DNA of 64,000 nucleotides. Source: Luteibaculum sp964627445. GTDB lineage: Bacteria > Bacteroidota > Bacteroidia > Flavobacteriales_D > Luteibaculaceae. The stretch is taken from positions 248,001 to 312,000 of the forward strand of contig CAZVJF010000003.1 in the NCBI GenBank assembly GCA_964627445.1, in the 5' to 3' direction. Positions within the stretch are counted from its first letter, which is position 1; each line of letters begins with the position of its first letter. The position numbers and the translations under genes are program-made. The notes under the pieces are model-generated. The model had not been told where the DNA came from and searched no databases. It saw nothing but the letters and a program-made list of their open reading frames with translations. Shown here one piece after another: positions 52,674-60,186 of the stretch.

Positions 52674-54221
52674 ATGAGTGCATATATCATACTAGCACTT
52701 ACCGTGCTTACACAGTGTATTAGTTTACCCTACTTTTTTAATAAGGCAGGTATTGCATCCTGGAAAGGCTATATCCCTGTTTTCAACTGGTTTATCTGGG
52801 TTAAAATGGTCGACAAACCCTGGTATTGGGGTGTTGTAATGCTCTTCCCTGGTGTTAACCTTATCATGTTAGCGGTGCTTAACGTAGAGCTGGCCAACGC
52901 CTTCAATCAAAGAGATTATAAGCAGCATTTAGCGGCCGTTTTTATACCCTTCGTTTATTTACCCTATTTAGCTTTTAAGGAGCAACCCGATTTTGTAGGA
53001 GCCATCAATTGGAAAGACCGCAAAAAAGGTATGGCCAGAGAATGGGGGCATGCCATTGTATTTGCAGTAATCGCAGCATCGCTTATTCGCGGGTATGCCA
53101 TGGAGGCCTACACCATCCCTACCGGCTCTATGGAAAAAAGCCTTTTGATTGGAGACTACCTGTTTGTATCCAAATTAAGCTATGGCCCCAGAATACCCGA
53201 AACACCGCTGAGTGTACCTTTTACGCATCATACTGTACCCTTCATCAATACCAAGTCATTTACAGACTGGATGAAATTCCCCTACTTCCGCTTGCCTGGA
53301 TTTGGTAATGTAGAGCGTTTTGACCCCGTTGTATTCAATTTTCCTCCTGGAGATACGGTAATCCTCTCGCAACAGCAGCAAGATTTTAACCAAAATGCGC
53401 GCGACAAGGCTTATCAATTCACCCGCAGCACCAAACCCGTTACCGATGCTGCCATTTCTAAGGCTAAAGACTTTTTACTCAGCAACACGGAGTGGACGGT
53501 TCGGCCCAACGACAAAAAGGAAAACTACATAAAGCGCTGCATAGGTATGCCTGGCGACACGTTAGAGATTATAAATACGCAGGTACACATAGATGGTGAA
53601 GCCATTGAAAACCCAGAAAATTACCAGCAAGCCTTTAATGTTTTAAGCAATGAGCCATTAAACCGCAACATTCTTAAAAGACGCTACGATATTAACGGCA
53701 ATGACGTAATGCCCATGATGGATGGAAGGCAATACAACATTCCGCTTCACCCCGACTTGGCTGATAACATTGCACAAATACCCGGTGTAGTTGCTGTTGA
53801 GGAGGAAATTAACAAGAAGCGCGAGCAGCCCATGCCTCACATGCCCATTTTCCCAAATGATCCAGGCTACAACTGGACCGAAGACAATTTTGGGCCGCTT
53901 TATATCCCAAAAGCTGGGGCCACGGTGCAACTGAATGTAGAAAACCTACCGCTGTACGAAAAAGCCATCCGCGAATACGAGGGCAACGACTTGTATACCG
54001 ACCAAGGTAAAATCTATATAAACGGAGCGGTGGCACAATCCTACACCTTTAAAATGAATTACTACTTCATGATGGGAGACAACCGCCACCGCAGTGCTGA
54101 TAGCCGTTTTTGGGGCTTTGTACCCGAAAACCATGTGGTAGGGAAAGCCGTGTTTATCTGGTTTTCTAAAGACCCAGAGACTGGGGTGAGATGGGATAGA
54201 ATTTTTTCTTTGGTTGATTAA
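52674..54221 (+). CDS. lepB: Signal peptidase I with DUF5684-type membrane N-terminus
   Basis: Membrane serine protease (S26A) that removes signal peptides from exported proteins, including T9SS cargo. 515 residues. Residues 1-105 are a multi-helix DUF5684-like region; helix ~125-140 precedes the catalytic domain. Catalytic Ser152 is in IPTGSME and general base Lys287 in YIKRCIGMPGD; box E is GDNRHRSADSR near the C-terminus. An insertion of ~150 residues separates the Lys box from box E, as in other Bacteroidota enzymes. A strong terminator follows. Confidence 0.95.
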   Translation: MSAYIILALTVLTQCISLPYFFNKAGIASWKGYIPVFNWFIWVKMVDKPWYWGVVMLFPGVNLIMLAVLNVELANAFNQRDYKQHLAAVFIPFVYLPYLAFKEQPDFVGAINWKDRKKGMAREWGHAIVFAVIAASLIRGYAMEAYTIPTGSMEKSLLIGDYLFVSKLSYGPRIPETPLSVPFTHHTVPFINTKSFTDWMKFPYFRLPGFGNVERFDPVVFNFPPGDTVILSQQQQDFNQNARDKAYQFTRSTKPVTDAAISKAKDFLLSNTEWTVRPNDKKENYIKRCIGMPGDTLEIINTQVHIDGEAIENPENYQQAFNVLSNEPLNRNILKRRYDINGNDVMPMMDGRQYNIPLHPDLADNIAQIPGVVAVEEEINKKREQPMPHMPIFPNDPGYNWTEDNFGPLYIPKAGATVQLNVENLPLYEKAIREYEGNDLYTDQGKIYINGAVAQSYTFKMNYYFMMGDNRHRSADSRFWGFVPENHVVGKAVFIWFSKDPETGVRWDRIFSLVD

Positions 54222-54241
54222 GTAGTCATCAATTAGCAACA

Positions 54242-54273
54242 AAAAAGGCCGAATCGATTGATTCGGCCTTTTT
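54242..54273. terminator. Bidirectional rho-independent terminator
   Basis: A perfect 14-bp stem (AAAAAGGCCGAATC / GATTCGGCCTTTTT) with a 4-base loop, flanked by A and T runs so that it works on both strands. It lies between the convergent lepB and the outer-membrane protein gene. Confidence 0.93.
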
Positions 54274-54292
54274 GATTTCATACCTGTCTGAA

Positions 54293-55135
54293 TTAATTTC
54301 TCAAATTAAATGTTGCTCCAACGGCCGCGAAAAAATTTCCATCAAAACCAGCAAAGTGCCCTCCACCTAAATCTAAACGCACGGTTTTAGATAGACGGTA
54401 CCACATCCCTGTGTTCCAACTCACCACTGGAATGGATTCTCCATCTTCATTGAGACCGTTTTCGAAGGGGCCAAACACCTCGCCAAATATCCCACCATTA
54501 AAGAAGCTGTAGCTTACGTTTATGGTGTAGTTCAAGTCACGACCACCATCCAAAGGCACATTTATGTTAGTTGCCAAACCCAAATTGTTGTAGGATTTAG
54601 CTATAGATAAACGCGCTGTATGTTGTGTTGTGGTCCTGTCCGAATTTCTGAACATCGCTTCATCAGCATTGATATTACGAGCCACATCAACCTGGTACTG
54701 AAGGTTAACAGCGGGTACTTTGTCATGCTCCTCTAAAACTTGGCCACGTACTATAAAGGTGGGTGCTGTTAGAGTTTTCACGGTGCTATTTTCGGCACTA
54801 GCATGTGTAACCCTCAATAATCGCTCTGTTCTAGTAGTATTGTAAGCAAACCCTGCTCCTAACTCTATCCGGTTTAGTAATCCATATCTAATGAGATGAT
54901 CGGATAGAAAAGAGCTGGTCTTGTAAGAAGTAAGTCCTAAATCATACTCCGTGGGAAAATTGTACAAAAAACCACTCTGTAAGGTTAAAGCACCTTTGGG
55001 TAAAACCTGGGCTGAATAAGAAAAACCAGGTCTATCGGAATTAAACCCAGGAATTTCTGTTTTGCCTTCTTGAGCTAAGCCCAGCTTTGGCATCATTAGA
55101 ACTCCTAACATCACAATAGAATTAAAAAAACGCAT
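54293..55135 (-). CDS. Transporter-like outer-membrane beta-barrel protein
   Basis: A 280-residue protein with a signal peptide ending near GLAQE, then repeated amphipathic strands ending on a beta-barrel-like aromatic/Asn terminus (GATFNLRN). The start TEIPGFNSDRPGFSYSAQVLPKGALTLQ resembles the PF13557 'transporter' (phenol MetA-like) outer-membrane family. ATG 55135 is chosen; TTG 55153 would add six residues. A -7 element is 15 bases upstream. Substrate unknown. Confidence 0.78.
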   Translation of the reverse strand: MRFFNSIVMLGVLMMPKLGLAQEGKTEIPGFNSDRPGFSYSAQVLPKGALTLQSGFLYNFPTEYDLGLTSYKTSSFLSDHLIRYGLLNRIELGAGFAYNTTRTERLLRVTHASAENSTVKTLTAPTFIVRGQVLEEHDKVPAVNLQYQVDVARNINADEAMFRNSDRTTTQHTARLSIAKSYNNLGLATNINVPLDGGRDLNYTINVSYSFFNGGIFGEVFGPFENGLNEDGESIPVVSWNTGMWYRLSKTVRLDLGGGHFAGFDGNFFAAVGATFNLRN

Positions 55136-55150
55136 GCTCAGATTTTTATC

Positions 55151-55158
55151 CAAACATA
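55151..55158 (-). promoter_or_regulatory. Candidate -7 element (TATGTTTG) for the beta-barrel gene
   Basis: The minus strand has TATGTTTG, a full TAnnTTTG match, 15 bases before ATG 55135. No consensus -33 box. Confidence 0.42.
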
Positions 55159-55180
55159 CGTTTTACGGGTAAAACAGTTC

Positions 55181-55720
55181 CTACTTCTTAAAGTAGCCCT
55201 TGGGTGTGTTGGTCGTAGGACGCTCGCTAACATTGGCTTTTTTCATTTTAATACGAATGCCCGAGTTTTCAAAGGTTTTTTCTACCACCACCCAACCCGC
55301 TTCTTCTGTGATAGTCACATTTTCATCGGTGTTGCTTTTACGCCACTCGTAGGGGCCGTCTGGGTTACAAATAAGCAGCAAATAACTATCGGCTCCATCG
55401 CGTCCACGCTCTCCGTAGGGTCGGCCTGGCCCACCAGGGTTTACCCATATCTCATAACTTCCATACCAGTATTCTTGTCGGTTAACGAAGTATTCAAAAT
55501 CGTAATACCCAGGGTTGGTGCGATAATATTCTCCGAAAAATGGATCCACAGGAACCGATGGGTTGTTGTCCCAATATGAATACGGTGGATTATAATCGTA
55601 ATCAATCCCAAAAAAGGCTCTTCCCGGTAGTCCTGGAGGTCCATCGGGGTGTACCACAATGACATCACAGCTTGTTAGTGCTAAAACTACTATCGTAAAT
55701 ATTCCTATCAGCTTTTTCAT
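55181..55720 (-). CDS. Gly/Pro/Tyr-rich lipoprotein of unknown function
   Basis: A 179-residue lipoprotein: MKKLIGIFTIVVLALTSCD has a lipobox with acceptor Cys18. The mature part is rich in Gly, Pro, Tyr, Trp and Asp (HPDGPPGLPGRAFFGIDYDY, NPGGPGRPYGERGRDG), then a more ordinary beta-rich stretch (ITEEAGWVVVEKTFENSGIRIKMKK). The frame stays open upstream to 56290, but that part is antisense to the signal peptidase gene; the lipoprotein signal fixes the start at ATG 55720. No family recognised with confidence. Confidence 0.72.
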   Translation of the reverse strand: MKKLIGIFTIVVLALTSCDVIVVHPDGPPGLPGRAFFGIDYDYNPPYSYWDNNPSVPVDPFFGEYYRTNPGYYDFEYFVNRQEYWYGSYEIWVNPGGPGRPYGERGRDGADSYLLLICNPDGPYEWRKSNTDENVTITEEAGWVVVEKTFENSGIRIKMKKANVSERPTTNTPKGYFKK

Positions 55721-55783
55721 ATCTCTGTGTTTTGCATGGTACTTCCAAAAGACATGCCAAAACTGTAATCTACTGATATTCTG

Positions 55784-56881
55784 ATGCTTAAGGAAGCAAG
55801 CTACAAAACACCAACCCAAGATATACCGTGTTATGAATTTACTTTTCCATATTTTGGCTGGCTCATGACCCGAGATAAAGCACTGGAGTGGCTTTTTGCC
55901 CTTTTTATTGCGGTTTCCGTTTGTCTGTTTCTTTTTGGAGCCGTAGGAAATATATACACCGTAAAGAACATAAGCATGCAACCCAATCTGGTAGCGGGCG
56001 ATGTACTTTGGGTAAATACGTGGAACACCAGGCACCAATTCCCCTATCCCAGTGTAAGCTTTGGTTCGGGAGACAGCGTAACCCTGGATTTTAGTTGGAA
56101 GAAGCTGAAACACTTTCGCGATAATCCCGATTTGAACCGCAATGATATTGTGGTATTCGACCGGCCCCATGTGGGTAAAAACATTTCTTCTGTAAAACGG
56201 ATAGCGGCACTTCCTGGCGAAACCATAAAGATTAGAAACCGGAAAATATTTATTAATGGAAACCGCTCGCAGAGAGACTATAATTTGCAACTGCGATACC
56301 GTATCAACTTTAAATCGGCAGACGCTAGAGCTCGGATTTTAAGTCAATTATCCAACCCCAACCCAGTAAAACTCACCAAAGGCCCCTTTTATGCAGTAAC
56401 CCTAACCGACACGGCATACCAGAAGTTACATCAAGATACTGGCGTACTTTTTATTCGGCCTATGTTCGATCTTCCTGCTAAAAGCGATGATGCCGTATGG
56501 CCCCAGTGGAAAAAATACGGTTGGAACGCTGATAATTTTGGACCTGTATATATCCCTAAAACGGGTGATAGCCTGCTGATAGACGAGGAGTTTTATGCCA
56601 TGTATGGTAATCTCATTGTTAACTACGAAGGAAACCGTATTGCTCCCCTAGCCAATGGCAATTATTTGGTTAACGGCAACCAGCAAGCCTACTACACTTT
56701 TGCGAAGGACTACTACTTTGTACTGGGCGATAACCGGCACGATGCGTTGGATTCTCGATTTTACGGCCCCATACCGCAAGAGTTAATTGCAGGAAAAGCC
56801 ACTCGCGTTTTGTTTGGTACTTTCGCCAATCAAAAAGGCATTAAAGCTCTAAACAAATCGCGCTTTTGGAAACCCCTGTAA
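55784..56881 (+). CDS. Second signal peptidase I-like protein
   Basis: A 365-residue S26 family serine protease, paralogous to lepB. One membrane helix (~35-56) is followed by catalytic Ser64 in NISMQPN and Lys138 in SSVKRIAALPGE. Box E is GDNRHDALDSR near 325. It lacks the multi-helix N-terminus of the first enzyme but shares the insertion (WNADNFGPVYIPKTGD versus WTEDNFGPLYIPKAGA). ATG 55784 is used; ATG 55865 (MTRDKALEW) is also plausible. It may handle a subset of precursors. Overlaps wbqC by 16 bp. Confidence 0.9.
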   Translation: MLKEASYKTPTQDIPCYEFTFPYFGWLMTRDKALEWLFALFIAVSVCLFLFGAVGNIYTVKNISMQPNLVAGDVLWVNTWNTRHQFPYPSVSFGSGDSVTLDFSWKKLKHFRDNPDLNRNDIVVFDRPHVGKNISSVKRIAALPGETIKIRNRKIFINGNRSQRDYNLQLRYRINFKSADARARILSQLSNPNPVKLTKGPFYAVTLTDTAYQKLHQDTGVLFIRPMFDLPAKSDDAVWPQWKKYGWNADNFGPVYIPKTGDSLLIDEEFYAMYGNLIVNYEGNRIAPLANGNYLVNGNQQAYYTFAKDYYFVLGDNRHDALDSRFYGPIPQELIAGKATRVLFGTFANQKGIKALNKSRFWKPL

Positions 56882-57519
56882 AACCACCGCTACTCCCTTT
56901 ACCATATTTTGGTTGCCTGGATTGGTACGCTTGGTTGACCTGCTACCCAGAAGCAACCATAGAAGCCTGTGAGAACTTCCAAAAGCAAACGCTGCGCAAT
57001 CGCTGTCAAATTCTGAGCGCCAACGGCCCCTTAGATCTCATTATCCCAGTAAAAAATAAAAACAGCAAAGCCGGTATACAACATATGGAGGTGGACTACA
57101 AGGCAAACTGGGCATGGCAGCATATGCACGCTTTAATGAGCGCCTACCGCAAATCGGCCTTTTTTGAATTCTACCAAACCGAAATTGAGCAGTTTTACCA
57201 GCAAGCCGAAACGCAAGCATGGAATCTTTGGCAGCTCAACATCCAGGCCCACCTACTGATTTCTAAATGGTTAAAAATAAACAGCGCGCTTAGCTTTACA
57301 GGAACTTATGTGCAAACATCTACCGACTATACAGATCTCAGACGAGATTTTAAGCCCAGCAAAATGCAGGTAAAATTCCCATATCCACCCTATTTGCAGG
57401 TCTTTGCCGATCGCTTTCCTTTTACCCCTAACCTTTCCATTCTAGATCTTGTGTTTAATTTGGGCCCCGAAAGCGGCTCGTACTTAAGCCAGGTTGCAAA
57501 ACACATACGCCATGAGTAA
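56866..57519 (+). CDS. WbqC-family protein
   Basis: A 217-residue cytoplasmic protein. It has the WbqC-like start LPYFGCLDWYAWL, then FQKQTLRNRCQIL, LDLIIPVKN and MEVDYKANWAWQHMHALMSAYRKSAFF, blocks typical of the family. WbqC proteins are often near O-antigen genes, but the activity is unresolved. No ATG or GTG precedes the first conserved block, so the start is read as TTG 56866, inside the signal peptidase gene. Overlaps the carboxylase start by eight bases. Confidence 0.87.
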   Translation: METPVKPPLLPLPYFGCLDWYAWLTCYPEATIEACENFQKQTLRNRCQILSANGPLDLIIPVKNKNSKAGIQHMEVDYKANWAWQHMHALMSAYRKSAFFEFYQTEIEQFYQQAETQAWNLWQLNIQAHLLISKWLKINSALSFTGTYVQTSTDYTDLRRDFKPSKMQVKFPYPPYLQVFADRFPFTPNLSILDLVFNLGPESGSYLSQVAKHIRHE

Positions 57520-59149
57520 ACAAGACTTAAATTTTAATAAGAACGAAGACAAAATGAAGCTCCTTATCTCAGATATGGAGCACCGTCTTAAGCTTATACA
57601 AGCGGGTGGCGGAAAAAAGAAAATTGCCAAACAACACGACCAAGGAAAGCTAACAGCCCGCGAGCGAATCAGCTATTTGTTAGATAAAGATGCCGAGCAA
57701 ATAGAAATCGGAGCGTTTACGGCTGATGGCATGTACGAAGAATATGGAGGCTGCCCCTCAGGTGGTGTTGTAGTGATTATGGGCTATGTGCGTGGCAGAC
57801 AATGTTTGGTCGTAGCCAATGATGCCACTGTTAAAGCGGGGGCTTGGTTTCCAATAACCGCCAAGAAAAACCTGAGAGCACAGGAGATTGCCATGGAAAA
57901 TCGCCTCCCCATTATTTACCTGGTGGATAGTGCAGGCGTTTTCTTACCCATGCAAGACGAAATTTTTCCAGACAAAGAGCACTTTGGTCGCATTTTTAGA
58001 AACAATGCACGCATGTCTGCTATGGGAATTCCCCAAATTTCTGCCGTTATGGGCAGTTGTGTGGCCGGAGGTGCCTATTTGCCCATCATGAGCGATGAAT
58101 CGCTTATCGTCAACAAAACCGGAACCATTTTCTTGGCTGGATCTTACCTTGTAAAAGCAGCCATTGGCGAAGACATCGATAACGAAACCTTAGGAGGAGC
58201 AACTACCCACAATGAAATAAGCGGTGTGTGCGACTACAAATCTGAGGATGACAAAGAATGCCTAGACACTATAAAAGATTTAATGGACAAACTGGGTGAC
58301 ACAGAGAAAGCGGGCTTTAACCGGGAGGAACCCGCAGCACCCAAAGCCAACCCCGAAGATATTTACGGCTTGTATCCTAGTGCCGTTCCAAAACCTTTTG
58401 ATGTCCGAGAAATCATCAAACGCTTAGTGGATGATAGCAAGTTTACCGAATACAAAAAAGATTACGGTAAAACCATTGTTTGCGCTTATGCCCGTATTGA
58501 CGGCTGGAGCGTAGGTATTGTGGCTAACCAGCGAGAGATTGTAAAAAACGGCCGTGGAGAAATGCAGTTCGGAGGCGTAATCTACTCCGAATCGGCAGAT
58601 AAGGCAGCGCGTTTTATTATGAACTGCAACCAGAAAAAAATTCCACTGGTTTTCTTGCAAGATGTTACCGGATTTATGGTTGGAAGTCGCTCCGAGCACA
58701 ATGGTATAATTAAGGACGGTGCTAAACTGGTAAATGCCATGAGCAACTGCGTAGTACCCAAGTTTACCATTGTTATGGGCTACTCGTACGGTGCTGGTAA
58801 CTACGCCATGTGTGGAAAAGCGTACGACCCCAGACTTATCGTAGGTTGGCCTACTGCAGAAATTGCGGTAATGGGAGGAACACAAGCCGCTAAAGTGCTT
58901 ACGCAAATACAAACGGCTGCACTCAAATCGAAGGGAGAAGAAGTCGACAAGAAGAAAGAGGAAGAGCTCTTTAAGAAAATTAAAGACCGCTACGAAGAGC
59001 AAACAACACCGTACTACGCTGCCGCTCGCTTGTGGATTGATGCTATTATTGATCCTTTAGATACCCGCAAATGGATTAGCCAAGGTATCCATGCAGCCAA
59101 CCACGCTCCTATTGAAAAACCGTACAACGTTGGGGTGATACAGACTTAG
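57512..59149 (+). CDS. Acyl-CoA carboxylase carboxyltransferase (beta) subunit
   Basis: Transfers carboxyl from biotin to an acyl-CoA (propionyl-, acetyl- or methylcrotonyl-CoA type). 545 residues, the usual length of a fused alpha/beta carboxyltransferase. The N-terminal half has GKLTARERISYLLD, VDSAGVFLPMQDEIFPD and MGSCVAGGAYLPIMSDE. The C-terminal half has LQDVTGFMVGSRSEHNGIIKDGAKLVNA and MGYSYGAGNYAMCGKAYDP. The F-P-D/QDEIFPD signature resembles methylcrotonyl-CoA carboxylase beta subunits. ATG 57512 is used (TTG 57494 rejected). No biotin carboxylase subunit is in the window, so the exact substrate is open. Confidence 0.93.
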   Translation: MSKQDLNFNKNEDKMKLLISDMEHRLKLIQAGGGKKKIAKQHDQGKLTARERISYLLDKDAEQIEIGAFTADGMYEEYGGCPSGGVVVIMGYVRGRQCLVVANDATVKAGAWFPITAKKNLRAQEIAMENRLPIIYLVDSAGVFLPMQDEIFPDKEHFGRIFRNNARMSAMGIPQISAVMGSCVAGGAYLPIMSDESLIVNKTGTIFLAGSYLVKAAIGEDIDNETLGGATTHNEISGVCDYKSEDDKECLDTIKDLMDKLGDTEKAGFNREEPAAPKANPEDIYGLYPSAVPKPFDVREIIKRLVDDSKFTEYKKDYGKTIVCAYARIDGWSVGIVANQREIVKNGRGEMQFGGVIYSESADKAARFIMNCNQKKIPLVFLQDVTGFMVGSRSEHNGIIKDGAKLVNAMSNCVVPKFTIVMGYSYGAGNYAMCGKAYDPRLIVGWPTAEIAVMGGTQAAKVLTQIQTAALKSKGEEVDKKKEEELFKKIKDRYEEQTTPYYAAARLWIDAIIDPLDTRKWISQGIHAANHAPIEKPYNVGVIQT

Positions 59150-59169
59150 CCCAACTGCAGAACAAAAAC

Positions 59170-59207
59170 AAAAAAGCCCGCGACCAAATAAGGTTGCGGG
59201 CTTTTTT
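59170..59207. terminator. Bidirectional rho-independent terminator
   Basis: A stem of about 16 bp (AAAAAAGCCCGCGACC with GGTTGCGGGCTTTTTT, one G-T pair) and a 6-base loop, flanked by A and T runs. It lies between the convergent carboxylase and DUF2911 genes. Confidence 0.93.
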
Positions 59208-59229
59208 ATTTAGAAGTTAGGGCTATGTC

Positions 59230-60084
59230 CTAGCTTTTAGATTTTGCCTTAGCAATTAGCTTTTCGTTTAGCGCTACGTAATCGTTGTTACCCGCTTCGG
59301 TAGCTGCTTTCTTTGATTTTCCAGCAGTTTCTATAGCTCCTTTGTAGTCTTTCAAGTCGTACTGAATTTTAGCTTTTAGGTGCATAATCCAAAAACCCTG
59401 GTTTATTTTAAGTGCTTCATCCACGTAAGACAGTGCTTGACTTAAATTTTTCCCTACCTCCTGGTAATATGCTGCTGCATTATAATACGGTCTGTAGTTT
59501 GGTTCAGGGTTCATGAAAGCCTCAATTTGGGCTTGCATTTTCTCATCGGTGTTTAGTGCAATAGGTACACGAACTTCCGTCATATCCCAACGTAGTACCA
59601 AGTCGCAACCATCAGGACGCAGTGCGTCAAACTGAATAGTGAAGGTTTCCACCACATCTTGTAGTTTATCTGGTGTTACCGTTACCCGAGCCGCGTCTTC
59701 TTCGCGCTTATAATCGCTTCCACCCGTACCCCAGTATGTTAAGTTATTGTGAAATATGATGGTCCAAGCAGATTCCGAAGGCACGGTGTACAATGCATAC
59801 TTTCCTGCCTTAATTGGAGTTCCTGCTACTACTACGTCATCGGCAAATTCTATTTTGGTGCTAGCGTTTGCTCCCGTGCGCCACATTTCGTTGTAGCGTA
59901 CCAAGCCTCCAAATATTTCGCGTCCCTTTTTACTGGGTCTTGAGTACTCTAGGGAAATTGTGGAAAGTCCAACTGCTTGCTCTACTTTAGCAACAGGACT
60001 TGGTGCAGGACGTTCAATAGTTTGTGCTTGCGAGGCAACCGTTAGGCCAAAAACAAGACTTAAAGTTGTAAACAACTTTTTCAT
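59230..60084 (-). CDS. DUF2911 protein with C-terminal TPR-like region
   Basis: A 284-residue exported protein; the signal peptide ends near ASQAQ. Residues ~25-185 are the DUF2911 domain (ISLEYSRPSKKGREIFGGLV, MWRTGANASTKIEF, IKAGKYALYTVPSESAWTIIF), a beta sandwich of unknown function common in Bacteroidota. Residues ~190-280 are paired helices of TPR character (YYNAAAYYQEVGKNLSQALSYVDEALK). Expressed from its own promoter and ended by the terminator. Confidence 0.88.
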   Translation of the reverse strand: MKKLFTTLSLVFGLTVASQAQTIERPAPSPVAKVEQAVGLSTISLEYSRPSKKGREIFGGLVRYNEMWRTGANASTKIEFADDVVVAGTPIKAGKYALYTVPSESAWTIIFHNNLTYWGTGGSDYKREEDAARVTVTPDKLQDVVETFTIQFDALRPDGCDLVLRWDMTEVRVPIALNTDEKMQAQIEAFMNPEPNYRPYYNAAAYYQEVGKNLSQALSYVDEALKINQGFWIMHLKAKIQYDLKDYKGAIETAGKSKKAATEAGNNDYVALNEKLIAKAKSKS

Positions 60085-60165
60085 AGTTAGTTAGATTTTG
60101 ATGTAAGGTTTAAAAGATCGGGTTTATTTTAACTCGGTAAATAACCTCCAAAATTCGTTATTTTG

Positions 60166-60173
60166 CAAAAGTA
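60166..60173 (-). promoter_or_regulatory. Candidate -7 element (TACTTTTG) for the DUF2911 gene
   Basis: A full TAnnTTTG match on the minus strand, 81 bases before ATG 60084, in the 102-bp gap shared with the divergent CHU_C gene. Confidence 0.4.
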
Positions 60174-60186
60174 GATCCAGAAACGC

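Noticed and set aside
55721..56290. N-terminal extension of the minus-strand lipoprotein frame to 56290
   Set aside because: This part is antisense to the signal peptidase gene and precedes a perfect lipoprotein signal at ATG 55720.
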